From an uncultured Acetobacterium sp. (GTDB lineage Bacteria; Bacillota; Clostridia; Eubacteriales; Eubacteriaceae), in assembly GCF_963664135.1 (NCBI RefSeq), contig NZ_OY760905.1:372001-436000 (forward strand): a stretch of DNA of 64,000 nt. The letters run 5' to 3'. Shown piece by piece: positions 1 to 8,661 of the stretch (position 1 is its first letter; the number at the start of each line of letters is the position of its first letter). The notes under the pieces are model-generated. The model did not search any database. It saw only the letters and a program-made list of their open reading frames with translations, and was not told the origin of the DNA. The position numbers and the translations under genes were made by a program.

Positions 1-478
1 CACCGACATCAAATTTGAATCTTATGGCTGTGCCTCAAACATTGCCACGGGTTCGATTATCACCGAATTGGCCAAGGGCAAAACCATCGAGGAAGCCAAA
101 AAAATCACCTGGCAAGATGCCTCCGAGGCACTGGGCGGGCTGCCGAAAATCAAGGCTCACTGCTCTGTTCTGGCGGTGGAAGTGCTACGCTCGGCGATCC
201 AGAATTACGAAGAAAAACACGGTTTGGTGACAGCCAAAGAAGATACCACCGAAGAAATCATTCGAAAAAGATTAAAGAAAGTTATGAATCCTATTAAAGG
301 GCTGGACATGGTGGCCACCCATCTGGTCAAGGAAATTGATATCAACGATGGGGTAGTTCGAATCGTTCTGGACTTACCAGAAAACCATCAGTTCGCCAAT
401 GCCATTAAAGAAGATGCCATTGAAAAAATCGAATCACTTTGGGACATCAATCAGGTCATTGTCGAATTTACCGACTGA
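1..478 (+). CDS. Fe-S cluster scaffold protein, NifU_N/IscU-like with C-terminal MIP18 (DUF59)-like domain; 5' end outside window
   Basis: The reading frame is open from base 2, so the gene starts upstream of the window. The visible part opens with YGCAS and continues with an IKAHCS motif; these carry two of the conserved cluster-ligating cysteines of the NifU_N/IscU family. After a linker of about 25 residues comes a segment of about 75 residues (KRLKKVMNPIKGLDMVATHL to the end) that resembles the MIP18/DUF59 Fe-S assembly domain. Such proteins hold nascent Fe-S clusters in the cytoplasm. The partner cysteine desulfurase is not in view. A strong hairpin terminator follows about 40 bases downstream. 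The C-terminal domain call is less certain than the scaffold call. Confidence 0.8.
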   Translation, partial: TDIKFESYGCASNIATGSIITELAKGKTIEEAKKITWQDASEALGGLPKIKAHCSVLAVEVLRSAIQNYEEKHGLVTAKEDTTEEIIRKRLKKVMNPIKGLDMVATHLVKEIDINDGVVRIVLDLPENHQFANAIKEDAIEKIESLWDINQVIVEFTD

Positions 479-517
479 TCCAAGTGCCGTAACTCAGCAT
501 CGGTAACTATTGAATTT

Positions 518-551
518 AAAAAAGAGCAGCTTAGCTAAGCTGCTCTTTTTT
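518..551. terminator. Bidirectional Rho-independent terminator
   Basis: A perfect palindrome, A-run + GAGCAGCTTAGCTAAGCTGCTC + T-run, so it can stop transcription from the Fe-S scaffold gene (plus) and from the small membrane protein gene (minus). Confidence 0.9.
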
Positions 552-556
552 AATGG

Positions 557-655
557 TTATCGGGCTGTCTTTGAAACCGCAATGATGCTTAAGACAAGAG
601 CGGCCACACTAATGGTAAGAGCCACTACACCTGCAACAAAAGCTGCTATTTTCAT
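557..655 (-). CDS. Small single-pass membrane protein, 32 aa
   Basis: ATG at 655 is preceded, after 5 bases, by an excellent ribosome site TAGGAGGTG (661-669). The frame encodes 32 residues: Met-Lys-Ile, one hydrophobic stretch of about 25 residues rich in Ala/Val/Leu/Ile, then a basic tail (SKTAR). This is the layout of a short transmembrane peptide with a positively charged cytoplasmic end. It ends just before a bidirectional terminator, and the next minus-strand gene upstream starts at 875. No family is recognised. The good ribosome site and clean boundaries make translation likely; the function is unknown. Confidence 0.6.
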   Translation of the reverse strand: MKIAAFVAGVVALTISVAALVLSIIAVSKTAR

Positions 656-692
656 TTTCACACCTCCTAACAATTTTGGGTAACACGATTAA

Positions 693-875
693 TTAATCTT
701 CTTCGTCAAAACTGTTCATACAATAATCTTCAAGCGCTTCTAAAAGAAAGACCAGGTTGCCAGTCATGTTTTCGGCAGTGGTAACGACTATTTCTTTTTC
801 CTCTTCGGTGAGATCCATAAATTCCTCTTCAAGATCACATAAGCGCTTTATTATAAATAGTAATTCTGTTTTCAT
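693..875 (-). CDS. Small acidic hypothetical protein, 60 aa
   Basis: The start is taken at ATG 875, which has an AGGAGA ribosome site just upstream; a TTG five codons earlier would overlap that site. The product is very acidic (many Glu/Asp, C-terminus FDEED), probably all-helical, with no membrane segment or cysteine pair motif. It lies about 40 bases upstream of the 32-residue membrane peptide on the same strand, so the two may be co-transcribed. No family recognised. Confidence 0.6.
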   Translation of the reverse strand: MKTELLFIIKRLCDLEEEFMDLTEEEKEIVVTTAENMTGNLVFLLEALEDYCMNSFDEED

Positions 876-1066
876 ATTTCTCCTGTCCAATGTTCTAGTA
901 TCTTAAATATACTATCCTATTTGCGTTGACTATTGCAAGTGAAAACTGCAATCCTTGGCGTTTTTTAATATTTTTGTTGTGATCGCTTCGCTTTTTATCA
1001 TTTCATTCTATATGAACCCCAAAAATGCTATAATATTCATAAAAGTAATAGCAAAGGAAAAATATT

Positions 1067-1657
1067 ATGAGCAAAATAAAATGGCCGGGCAGTGTCCTAC
1101 TGGCTCCGGTACCCCCAGTACTGGTGACCTGTGGCGAAAATGAAACCGCAAATATCTTAACAATCGGCTGGACAGGGGTACTCAATACCAAACCCCCGAT
1201 GACCTATATTTCTTTAAGACCCAGTCGTTTATCATATCAGATCATCTCCGAAACGCGGGAATTTACCATCAACCTGTCCACAGTAGATCTGGTCAAAGCG
1301 GTTGATTTTTGCGGTGTAAAATCAGGACGAGATGTTAATAAATTCGAAGCAATGAATTTAAAGTGTGTCCCCGGAGAATCAGTGAAATGCCCGATGCTGG
1401 CAGCTAGTCCCCTGAGTATGGAATGTCGGGTCAAGGAAATCATCCCGCTGGGCACCCATGAACTGTTTATGGCCGAGATTCTGACCGTTCATGTGGACGA
1501 TGCACTGGTTGATGGAAATGGAAAACTCCACATGGATAAAGCCAATCTGCTGGCTTATGTTCATGGCGAATATTTTGGTTTAGGCGAAAAATATGGCAGC
1601 TTTGGGTATTCGGTCCGAAAAAAGAAAAAGAAGAAAACCGTCAAGAAGACCAACTAA
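1067..1657 (+). CDS. Flavin reductase / flavoredoxin-family protein
   Basis: A 196-residue protein with the flavin-reductase-like fold signature: an N-terminal PGSVLLAPVPPVLVTC segment, then NILTIGWTGVLNTKPP and YISLRPSRLSYQII, typical of FMN-binding flavoredoxins (DIM6/NTAB group). Members bind FMN and pass electrons from NAD(P)H or small donors; the partner here is not evident. ATG 1067 follows an AAGGAAA ribosome site, and a TATAAT box lies at 1029-1034. The last 15 residues are almost all Lys, an unusual basic tail. A terminator follows at once, so the gene is monocistronic. Confidence 0.8.
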   Translation: MSKIKWPGSVLLAPVPPVLVTCGENETANILTIGWTGVLNTKPPMTYISLRPSRLSYQIISETREFTINLSTVDLVKAVDFCGVKSGRDVNKFEAMNLKCVPGESVKCPMLAASPLSMECRVKEIIPLGTHELFMAEILTVHVDDALVDGNGKLHMDKANLLAYVHGEYFGLGEKYGSFGYSVRKKKKKKTVKKTN

Positions 1658-1658
1658 A

Positions 1659-1684
1659 AAAAGATGGGGAAGTACCCATCTTTT
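1659..1684 (+). terminator. Rho-independent terminator after the flavoredoxin gene
   Basis: Stem AAAAGATGGG / CCCATCTTTT with a short loop, overlapping the stop codon region of the upstream gene. Confidence 0.8.
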
Positions 1685-1736
1685 AGGTTATCAGTAAAAC
1701 TGCCGGACCGATCAATTGTTGGAGTTAGGTTCGATT

Positions 1737-2759
1737 TTATAACCGAGTAATCCAACCCTCTGGCCCTTCCAGATCGCCCAATTGTATAGCCGTCAAGGTC
1801 TCATAGAGTTTCTTTGTCACCGGACCAACCTCGGTTTCACTGTAAAAAACATGGAGCCGATTGTGATGGAAAATTCCACCAATTGGGGTGATGACGGCGG
1901 CGGTACCACAGGCACCAGCTTCAGCAAAGCTATCGAGTTCGTCAATGAAAACATCTTCTTCGGATACTTCCATGCCTAAAACATGCTCGGCCAGATGTAA
2001 CAGTGAGTATTTGGTAATACTCGGTAGGATCGAACAGGAATCTGGTGTGACAAAGCGATTGTCTTTGGTGATCCCAAAGAAATTGGCAGCACCGACCTCT
2101 TCGATTTTAGTGTGGGTGGTGGGATCCAAATAAATGCAATCAGCAAATCCCTTCTGCACGGCAATCTCGTGTGCAATCATCGATGCCGCATAGTTACCAC
2201 CAACCTTCTGTTGGCCGGTGCCATTACAGGCCGCCCGGTCATAATCTGAAACCATAAAATTAACTGGACTCATCCCGCCTTTAAAATAAGCACCGACGGG
2301 CATACAAAATACCGTGAAGATATATTCACTGGCCGGCTTCACGGCAATGCTGTTGCCCACGCCAATCACCATCGGCCGGATGTAGAGTGATCCGCCGGTT
2401 CCATAAGGCGGGATATAGGCGGCATTAGCCTTGACAACCTCAAGACAGGCAGCGATAAATTTTTCTTCAGGGATAATCGGCATCAACAGCCGGTTGCATG
2501 AGTCCTGCATCCGTTTGGCGTTCTGGTCGATGCGAAATAATTGAATCTCACCATTTTTGGTGCGATAAGCTTTCAGTCCTTCAAAGCATTGTTGGCCATA
2601 ATGAAGACAGGGGGCGGCCTCGCCCAGGTGCAAGACATTGTCCTCAGTTAAAACACCCTCATCCCAGCTGCCATCTTTCCAGTAAGATAAATAGCGTAGG
2701 TCGGTTTTGATATAGTCAAAACCCAGTTGATCCCAATTGATTTCTATATTCTTAGTCAT
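1737..2759 (-). CDS. ilvE: Branched-chain amino-acid aminotransferase
   Basis: A 340-residue fold-type IV PLP aminotransferase. The sequence shows LHYGQQCFEGLKAYR near residues 52-66, RPMVIGVG in the substrate region, the PLP lysine K185 in QQKVGGNYAAS, and the late motifs EEVGAANFFGI and GTAAVITPIG. This is the long BCAT2-like form. It catalyses the last step of leucine, isoleucine and valine synthesis in the cytoplasm. ATG 2759 has an AGGAG ribosome site. No T-box or terminator is seen upstream; instead a palindromic repeat copy (2821-2940) separates it from the upstream minus-strand DUF445 gene. Confidence 0.93.
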   Translation of the reverse strand: MTKNIEINWDQLGFDYIKTDLRYLSYWKDGSWDEGVLTEDNVLHLGEAAPCLHYGQQCFEGLKAYRTKNGEIQLFRIDQNAKRMQDSCNRLLMPIIPEEKFIAACLEVVKANAAYIPPYGTGGSLYIRPMVIGVGNSIAVKPASEYIFTVFCMPVGAYFKGGMSPVNFMVSDYDRAACNGTGQQKVGGNYAASMIAHEIAVQKGFADCIYLDPTTHTKIEEVGAANFFGITKDNRFVTPDSCSILPSITKYSLLHLAEHVLGMEVSEEDVFIDELDSFAEAGACGTAAVITPIGGIFHHNRLHVFYSETEVGPVTKKLYETLTAIQLGDLEGPEGWITRL

Positions 2760-2820
2760 TTTAAACTCCTTTGTTTTATAAAATATAGTATTGCAAATTT
2801 AAAAAAAATTGAACAATACT

Positions 2821-2940
2821 TGCTTTGCGATCAGTTTCCACAAACAATTTCGTAACGTGTAGGCGAACAGGCGTTAGCCTGTACGACGTACAGTGTAGAA
2901 ATTGTTTCGTGTGAAACTGATCGCAAAGCTCACGGTAGTT
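2821..2940 (+). repeat. Palindromic intergenic repeat, copy 1
   Basis: Outer arms 2823-2838 and 2913-2928 are a perfect 16-base inverted repeat. The inner part holds a GTAACGTGTA block and a small AACAGGC/GCCTGT hairpin, and the element ends with AGCTCACGGTA. The same layout recurs at 3917, 13290 and 52585, always in this orientation. It could form one long hairpin in RNA or DNA. No ORF. Confidence 0.8.
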
Positions 2941-2958
2941 TTTTGATTAAAGTTCGAT

Positions 2959-3855
2959 CTAGAAAAACAGCATCACCAGTCCCATAATAAGTCCCAATAA
3001 TCCGCCCAGCCAGACAATCGCTTTGAGCTCTTTGTCCATGATTTCCAGCAGCATTTTTTCAAAGGTCAGCACATCATAACCATTAATCTGATCTTCAACC
3101 AGTCGTGATAAATCCAGCGCCCGGACTAAGATGCCACTGTTTTTTTCAATCAGTTGATGATAAGTCTGGACGACCCAAGAAGCAAATTCTGGCATTTTAT
3201 CTTCATACTCGGTATAAAGATCACACAGCTTCTTGTCCAACAGATTAGTGCTTTCCTTTTGAATAATACTATCTAAAATATCCTCACCCTTTTCAACGAC
3301 CATCCGTTCAATAATTTCCGACATCTTCACCTTCGCCGAACTGATCAGGTTTTCATTGATTAACATGGCAAACATCGAGCCCTGAAGATTGGCAACAATT
3401 TCGGTGACCGCAATCTCCGATAATAAGGGGCCCAGCTCCAGCTTAACCATCCGTTCATAAGAAAAGCCAACAACTTTGCTGGTGACGTCATCGACAATTT
3501 TTTCGCCCCGTTCTGCTCCCGAAAAAGAATAAAAGAGTTCGCGTAAGGTTTCTTCGCTGGTGCTTTTTTTAGCAATCAAGCCATTTAACGCAACTGTGAT
3601 CTTGGCATCCATCTCCTGGGACAACAGCCCGTTTTTGATAACACTCTCATTTAGCAGATTATTAGCAACCACATCACCCAGTGATTTGGCAATTCTCGGC
3701 TTTTCTTTGGGAATTAATCCCGGGGTAAAGGGTAAGGTGATGCCGAATATTTTGACCGCCTTTAACGGCCGAAATAGCATCCGGATCGCAATGCCATTGG
3801 TGATCAGTCCGATAATCGCCCCCAGTATCGGGCCAACAAATAAAGTAAAATCCAT
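2959..3855 (-). CDS. DUF445 family membrane protein
   Basis: A 298-residue protein with one hydrophobic segment at each end (about 4-28 and 278-298) and a long amphipathic helical middle. The N-terminal run with TNGIAIRMLFRPLKA and FTPGLIPKEKPRIAKSLG is characteristic of the DUF445 (YheB-type) family, which is membrane anchored and of unknown biochemical role. AGGAGGAAC precedes ATG 3855. Repeat copies flank it on both sides (copies 1 and 2), so it appears monocistronic. Confidence 0.85.
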   Translation of the reverse strand: MDFTLFVGPILGAIIGLITNGIAIRMLFRPLKAVKIFGITLPFTPGLIPKEKPRIAKSLGDVVANNLLNESVIKNGLLSQEMDAKITVALNGLIAKKSTSEETLRELFYSFSGAERGEKIVDDVTSKVVGFSYERMVKLELGPLLSEIAVTEIVANLQGSMFAMLINENLISSAKVKMSEIIERMVVEKGEDILDSIIQKESTNLLDKKLCDLYTEYEDKMPEFASWVVQTYHQLIEKNSGILVRALDLSRLVEDQINGYDVLTFEKMLLEIMDKELKAIVWLGGLLGLIMGLVMLFF

Positions 3856-3916
3856 TCTGTTCCTCCTGTTGTAACATATAGTAGACTAATTGGGAATTTA
3901 AAAAGCAAAATAAAGT

Positions 3917-4036
3917 TGCTTTGATGTCGGTTTCCGCAAACTATTGTGTAACGTGTAGGCGAACAGTCGATAGACTGTCCGACGTGCAGTGTAACAATTG
4001 TTTAGCGCAAACCGGCAGCGAAGCTCACGTCACTTT
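3917..4036 (+). repeat. Palindromic intergenic repeat, copy 2
   Basis: Same blocks as copy 1: TGCTTTG, GTTTCCGCAAAC, GTAACGTGTAGGCGAACAG, an inner AGTCGATAGACT hairpin, CAGTGTAACAATTGTTT, and terminal AAGCTCACG. The outer arms (CGGTTTCCGC... / ...GCGCAAACCG) have changed together relative to copy 1, consistent with pairing being conserved. Confidence 0.75.
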
Positions 4037-4124
4037 CCCAATTACATTAGAAGCCTATAGGTAATTTTAATCTTTTTAAAACAAGCTGTCCAGCAGAATG
4101 ATAAATATCAGTAAGACAATTAAC

Positions 4125-4138
4125 AATTACTGGTAATT
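4125..4138. promoter_or_regulatory. Operator-like dyad before the OFA transporter promoter
   Basis: AATTAC-TG-GTAATT, a perfect 6+6 inverted repeat four bases upstream of the -35 hexamer. The position suits an activator or repressor site; the regulator is unknown. Confidence 0.4.
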
Positions 4139-4142
4139 ATCA

Positions 4143-4171
4143 TTGTGTTTACTTTAGCAAGCTGATACAAT
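4143..4171 (+). promoter_or_regulatory. Promoter of the OFA-family transporter gene
   Basis: TTGTGT (4143-4148), 17-base spacer, TACAAT (4166-4171), about 34 bases before the start codon. Confidence 0.55.
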
Positions 4172-4204
4172 AAAGCAAGAAATTTTTGAAAGAAGAGGGA
4201 AATG

Positions 4205-5455
4205 ATGAAAAATGAGAATTTAAAACGGTGGGTCTACCTGGCGGTAGGAACCATCATGCTGTTGTTTCTGGGATTATTGTATGCCTGGTCAATTTTCAGA
4301 GCGCCACTTAACAAGGTCTTTGAAACATGGACAGTAACGGACTTATCACTTAATTTTACAATTTCAATTATCTTTTTTTGTATCGGCGGGTTTGTCAGTG
4401 GGCAATTAACCCGATACATTAAAAATCAGTACATTGTTTTAATGTCAGCAGCGTTGCTGTTTATCGGTTTTTTTGGGGTTTCAAAAATCGATCCAACCCA
4501 GCCTGGCCAAAGTTTAATGATGCTTTATATTTTTTACGGCGTACTCTGTGGAACCGGCGTGGGGATGAGCTATAATGCGATTATCAGTGCCATTGTGCCA
4601 TGGTTTTCAGAAAAAGCTGGGCTAGCTTCCGGGATTATGTTAATGGGTTTCGGCCTCGGCGGTCTGATCCTCGGAACGATGATCAGCTCCTTAATTGGAA
4701 GCTTTGGGGTATTGCAAACCTTCTTCTACCTGGCACTGATGGGAGCGGTGGTGCTGGTTTTGGGTTCCTTCTTTATCAGGAAACCGGTGATGGCGCCTAA
4801 AAGTGCCACGGCTGTGGAAGGCGAAAAGAGTCAGAAAAAAGAATATACTGCCCGTGAAATGCTAAAAACCGGGGTTTTCTGGACCTATTTCTTCTGGGGA
4901 ATTATGATTACGGCATCCGGATTACTGATCATCGGCAGTGCGGCAACCATTGCGGTGGCTTTTGGAGCACCAGCGCAATTGGGCTTACTGGTTTCCGTAT
5001 TTAATGGCGGTGGCCGCGTTGTTATTGGCACCTTGTTTGATAAATTAGGGCGAGCAAAAGCCATGGGCACCAATACGATCCTCTTACTGGTAGCAGGTAT
5101 CTTCTTATTTATGGGCGCAACCATGAACAATGTCATCTTCATCTTCATCGGTCTGTTATCCGTTGGGGTTACCTATGGTGGCGTGCCAGCTTTATCATCA
5201 GTGGTTATCAATTCAAGTTTCGGGTCAAAAAACTATCCTCTGAACTTTAGCTTATCCAACTTTTTACTGGTACCAGCAGCCATCATTGGGCCAATGATCT
5301 CAAGTTATCTGCTGCAAAGTTCAGGCGGCAGTTACAGTTCAACCTTTATTGTCATTATTGTTTTCGCTGCAATTGCGCTGGTCTTTAATCACATTTTAGG
5401 GATTCAAAGTGAAAAACTAAGAAAAGCCTCAATTATAGCAATAGTTGAAAATTAG
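4205..5455 (+). CDS. MFS transporter, OFA (oxalate/formate antiporter) family
   Basis: About 416 residues with 12 predicted membrane segments and a central hydrophilic loop ([15 protein letters not shown] region). The N-terminus ([21 protein letters not shown]) and [19 protein letters not shown] are typical of the OFA subgroup of the major facilitator superfamily, which moves small carboxylates such as oxalate or formate; the substrate here is not known. Two ATGs lie at 4202 and 4205; the second has better spacing from GAGG (4195-4198). The gene has its own promoter with a dyad upstream and is followed by a promoter-like region for the next small gene. Confidence 0.85.
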   Translation: MKNENLKRWVYLAVGTIMLLFLGLLYAWSIFRAPLNKVFETWTVTDLSLNFTISIIFFCIGGFVSGQLTRYIKNQYIVLMSAALLFIGFFGVSKIDPTQPGQSLMMLYIFYGVLCGTGVGMSYNAIISAIVPWFSEKAGLASGIMLMGFGLGGLILGTMISSLIGSFGVLQTFFYLALMGAVVLVLGSFFIRKPVMAPKSATAVEGEKSQKKEYTAREMLKTGVFWTYFFWGIMITASGLLIIGSAATIAVAFGAPAQLGLLVSVFNGGGRVVIGTLFDKLGRAKAMGTNTILLLVAGIFLFMGATMNNVIFIFIGLLSVGVTYGGVPALSSVVINSSFGSKNYPLNFSLSNFLLVPAAIIGPMISSYLLQSSGGSYSSTFIVIIVFAAIALVFNHILGIQSEKLRKASIIAIVEN

Positions 5456-5540
5456 GATTAGTTTTTTCACACTGTCAAAGACAAATTAAGAAATATCTGC
5501 TATAATTGACGCATAAAATTAATAATTTATGGAGGCTATT

Positions 5541-5723
5541 ATGGAATTAAAAGATAAAATTTTAGCTTGTATGACACAAAATGGATCTCCGATGACGGCT
5601 GGCGAGGTCGAAAAAGCATTGAAGGTTGATCGCAAAGAGATCGATCAAGCCTTTAAGTTGCTGAAAAAAGAAGAAGCCATCATCTCCCCAGTTCGGTGTA
5701 AATGGGAACCGGCAAAAAAATAA
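5541..5723 (+). CDS. Small winged-helix-like protein, 60 aa
   Basis: ATG 5541 lies 6 bases after ATGGAGG; the upstream in-frame ATG at 5529 is part of that ribosome site and is rejected. The 60 residues form a likely helix-turn-helix/winged-helix unit: MTAGEVEKALKV (helix 2), DRKEIDQAFKLLKKEEAI (recognition helix) and a strand pair ending VRCKWEPAKK. Such small domains bind DNA or act as modules of larger regulators. TATAAT at 5501-5506 and a terminator at 5728-5755 mark it as a separate transcription unit. The target is unknown. Confidence 0.65.
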   Translation: MELKDKILACMTQNGSPMTAGEVEKALKVDRKEIDQAFKLLKKEEAIISPVRCKWEPAKK

Positions 5724-5727
5724 ATTT

Positions 5728-5755
5728 AAAAGAAAGGGAGACCTTTCTTTTTTTT
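5728..5755 (+). terminator. Rho-independent terminator
   Basis: Stem AGAAAGG/CCTTTCT with GAGA loop, followed by eight T. Confidence 0.85.
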
Positions 5756-5868
5756 CGACTTTACAACTGGCTTTTATGATGCTTTTTCTTTATACTAAAA
5801 TAAGAGAACAAAACAAACCTAAACTATCTGAAACGACTAAAATTTGAAATAAAACTAAGGATAAAACA

Positions 5869-6573
5869 ATGAAACATTTTATTGAATTTAAAGATGTCCA
5901 TAAGCGTTATCATATGGGTGAAGTGACCATCAACGCCGCCAATGGGATCAATTTTTTCATCGACGAAGGCGAGTTTGCCGTCGTCGTTGGGCCCAGTGGG
6001 GCTGGTAAAACAACCGTCCTCAATATTCTGGGTGGGATGGATGACTGCGATGAAGGGCAGGTTATTGTCGGGCAAAAAGATGTTGCCGCACTGACTCGTA
6101 AGGAACTGGCTGAATATCGGCGTTATGATACCGGCTTTGTGTTTCAGTTCTACAATCTCATTCAGAACCTGACTGCAGTCGAAAACGTCGAACTGGCAAC
6201 CCAAATCTGCCGTGATCCAATGGATGCCGAAACGGTTTTAAAAAGCGTTGGACTGGAAGAACGATTAGGCAATTTTCCCTCCCAGCTATCTGGCGGGGAA
6301 CAACAGCGGGTGGCCATTGCCAGAGCTTTGGCCAAGCGCCCGAAACTGCTACTCTGCGACGAACCAACCGGCGCCCTGGATTATAACACCGGTAAAAATA
6401 TTCTCAAGCTGCTCCAGGAAACCAGCCGCAAAGAAAATATGACAGTCATCCTAATTACCCACAATCAGGCCATTACACCCATGGCCGACAAGGTCATCAT
6501 CATGAAAAATGGTCAGGTGCAAGACAGCTATCGCAATGAAAAACCCTTGTCCGTCGATGAAATTGAGTGGTAG
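5869..6573 (+). CDS. ABC transporter ATP-binding protein, LolD/MacB type, no adjacent permease
   Basis: A 234-residue nucleotide-binding domain: Walker [10 protein letters not shown] (41-49), signature LSGGEQQR (140-147), Walker B LLLCDEP (160-166) and a switch histidine in LITHNQA. The closest group by motif is the MacB/LolD/FtsE-like class, which normally works with FtsX-type permeases; none lies in the window. Its 3' end overlaps the start of a protein-kinase gene, implying translational coupling. That pairing, rather than ABC export, may define its role. Confidence 0.85.
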   Translation: MKHFIEFKDVHKRYHMGEVTINAANGINFFIDEGEFAVVVGPSGAGKTTVLNILGGMDDCDEGQVIVGQKDVAALTRKELAEYRRYDTGFVFQFYNLIQNLTAVENVELATQICRDPMDAETVLKSVGLEERLGNFPSQLSGGEQQRVAIARALAKRPKLLLCDEPTGALDYNTGKNILKLLQETSRKENMTVILITHNQAITPMADKVIIMKNGQVQDSYRNEKPLSVDEIEW

Positions 6574-7273
6574 ACGTGATTCGACTTTAACCGGCACCCT
6601 TGCTCTCGACGGATTCCATTTGCAGGGCCGTCTGGGGCAGGGACGTTTTGGGGCCTGTTATACCGTGTCCCGCGATACCCAGGACTATGTCCTGAAAATC
6701 TTTAATGCCAATGATGTCAAACGTCGCAAAGATAAACTGACCCGGGAAATCTGTTGGCTAAAAGAAATAGAACATCCAGCCATTCCCAAATTGATTCAAG
6801 TGATTGACCGGGATGGCTTTTATGGATTGATTATGGAAAAAAGACCCGGCAACAGTCTGGAAGAACTGATTGACTGGGATTATAATTTTCAGAAAACAGA
6901 AATCATTATGATTATGAACCAATTAATTGCGGTGATGTGTTATTTAGAAACGATGAAGATCAGTCATCGCGATATTAAAACCTCAAACATCTTATGGATC
7001 GGCCATGAGCTTTCCCTGATTGATTTTGGTTCAGCTCGAAAACGCCGCCAATTACATAATCGGTTTAACCCGGACTTCTGGGGCATCGGCGATGTTTTTA
7101 TGCATTTAGCATCCGGATGCCAAGAGCTGACTCCCGGCAGCAACGGATTTAGTACTAATCAGTTGAACCTTAACGATCAGCAAAAGCATCTTATTAAACG
7201 CCTGTTGTATCTTGACAAGCCATATGAAGATTTTGATGAATTGCAAAAGCTTTTTGTGCAGGTCTTTTTATAA
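6557..7273 (+). CDS. Small Ser/Thr protein kinase-like protein (Hanks type), short activation segment
   Basis: About 238 residues from ATG 6557; an ATG at 6536 is a possible longer start. Kinase subdomains in order: Gly-rich loop GQGRFG (27-32), ATP lysine K47, helix C E64, catalytic HRDIKTSN with D139 and N144, metal site DFG at 156-158, and DFWGIGD with D173. Only about 17 residues separate DFG from the subdomain IX Asp and no APE motif is seen, so the activation loop is much shorter than usual. There are no membrane or PASTA domains. All catalytic residues are present. The 17-base overlap with the upstream ABC ATPase gene suggests the two products act together. Confidence 0.8.
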   Translation: MKLSGRRDSTLTGTLALDGFHLQGRLGQGRFGACYTVSRDTQDYVLKIFNANDVKRRKDKLTREICWLKEIEHPAIPKLIQVIDRDGFYGLIMEKRPGNSLEELIDWDYNFQKTEIIMIMNQLIAVMCYLETMKISHRDIKTSNILWIGHELSLIDFGSARKRRQLHNRFNPDFWGIGDVFMHLASGCQELTPGSNGFSTNQLNLNDQQKHLIKRLLYLDKPYEDFDELQKLFVQVFL

Positions 7274-7392
7274 CAGGTTTTTTATATTGCATCTTTTTAT
7301 AAATTGCAAGTCAGTGCTAAAAAAATCGTCAATCTTATGGCAGGTTCAAATGATCGGATACAATTATAGAAAAGGGGGAGACCTAAATAACC

Positions 7393-7824
7393 GTGAATGA
7401 ATTAAGCTACTATCTACCAATTATCCTGATTGTTACCGCCAATGTTTTTTATAATATCTGCACCAAATCGACGCCGCCAACCGCCAACCCTTTTTTATCG
7501 CTGCTGGTAACCTATCTGGTGGCCGCCTTACTGACATTTATCTTAATGATCACTAATGGTTTGGATGAAGGACTGGTCGAATCCTTCAAACGACTAAACT
7601 GGACCAGTTTCGCCCTGGGGATTTCGGTGGTGGCTCTGGAATTTGGTTATATCAGCGCTTATCGGGCGGGCTGGAATATTAGTCTGGGTTCATTGGTAGC
7701 CAATATATCCCTGGCGATTCTACTGGTCCCCGTGGGCCTGTTATTCTACAAGGAAGTTCTGACCACCAATCACCTGGTTGGAATCGCCCTTTGTCTGGCC
7801 GGGTTGTTTTTTATTAATCGATAG
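7393..7824 (+). CDS. EamA/DMT-family transporter, half-size
   Basis: 143 residues with about five hydrophobic segments and the EamA-like ending KEVLTTNHLVGIALCLAGLFFINR. Full EamA proteins contain two such repeats (about 300 aa); a single-repeat protein would need to dimerise. Start is GTG 7393 after GGGGGAG, with 12 bases of spacing. A methyltransferase gene follows 33 bases later. The substrate is unknown. Confidence 0.8.
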   Translation: MNELSYYLPIILIVTANVFYNICTKSTPPTANPFLSLLVTYLVAALLTFILMITNGLDEGLVESFKRLNWTSFALGISVVALEFGYISAYRAGWNISLGSLVANISLAILLVPVGLLFYKEVLTTNHLVGIALCLAGLFFINR

Positions 7825-7857
7825 CGAGGCTATCCTAGGGAAAGAGAACGGTGGAAA

Positions 7858-8661
7858 ATGGAATTAAAATCAGAGTATTTCGAAAAATTATGGTTAAGTG
7901 ACAACCAGAAAAAAGAACCGACTGTCGATTTTTGGGATTTCCGCGCCGAGGAATATAACAATTCACAAACGTCAATGACGGCTCGGGTAACCCAGGAAGA
8001 GAAGGTTCAGGAGTTGTTGGATAAAGCCATTATTAATAATGAATCAACAGTGTTGGACATTGGTTGTGGTACCGGCCAATTTGCAGTTGAGCTTGGCAAA
8101 GTGGTAAAACATGTGGTCGGCTTGGATTTTTCTGAAAATATGCTGCTATATGCCAAACAAAACGCCGAAAATGCCGGGTTAACAAATATTGATTTTGTCA
8201 AATCCGATTGGGATAGCTTTGTGTCAGAGCAACGCTTTGATTTTGTCCTGGCCAGCATGTCGCCAGCCATTCATGGCCCTGATCAGTTGTATAAAATGCT
8301 GGATTTTTCCACGGGCACCTGTTATATTTCGGCGTTTGTTGAGCGGCACAGTGCACTGAAAGAACAATTATACGTGTTGACTGATCAGGCTTATGTTCGT
8401 CAGTTTAATAAGCTCAACTACATTTTTAATCTTTTATGGACAAAAGGATTATTTCCCGTTCTCAGTTATGAGGTCGGAACTTATGAACGCGTCTTTTCTG
8501 TGGCGAAGGCGAAAGGAATTTTCCCCCAAGAACTTGGCGTAGCAGACGATGCCAAACTTGTTACCTCGATAACAAAATACCTGGAAAGCGCAGCAGAAAA
8601 TGGGATGGTTACCGAGGTATTGCAGCAACGAAAAGGCGAACTGATCTGGAAAATGTCTTGA
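7858..8661 (+). CDS. Class I SAM-dependent methyltransferase
   Basis: 267 residues. Motif I VLDIGCGTG is at 65-73, the acidic residue ending strand 2 is in VVGLDFS, and SDWDSF and FDFVLASMSPAI follow the usual Rossmann methyltransferase order. The long N-terminal segment (WDFRAEEYN) matches small-molecule methyltransferases rather than rRNA enzymes. The substrate cannot be read from the sequence. Weak GGTGG ribosome site; it may be co-transcribed with the preceding EamA-like gene. Confidence 0.82.
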   Translation: MELKSEYFEKLWLSDNQKKEPTVDFWDFRAEEYNNSQTSMTARVTQEEKVQELLDKAIINNESTVLDIGCGTGQFAVELGKVVKHVVGLDFSENMLLYAKQNAENAGLTNIDFVKSDWDSFVSEQRFDFVLASMSPAIHGPDQLYKMLDFSTGTCYISAFVERHSALKEQLYVLTDQAYVRQFNKLNYIFNLLWTKGLFPVLSYEVGTYERVFSVAKAKGIFPQELGVADDAKLVTSITKYLESAAENGMVTEVLQQRKGELIWKMS

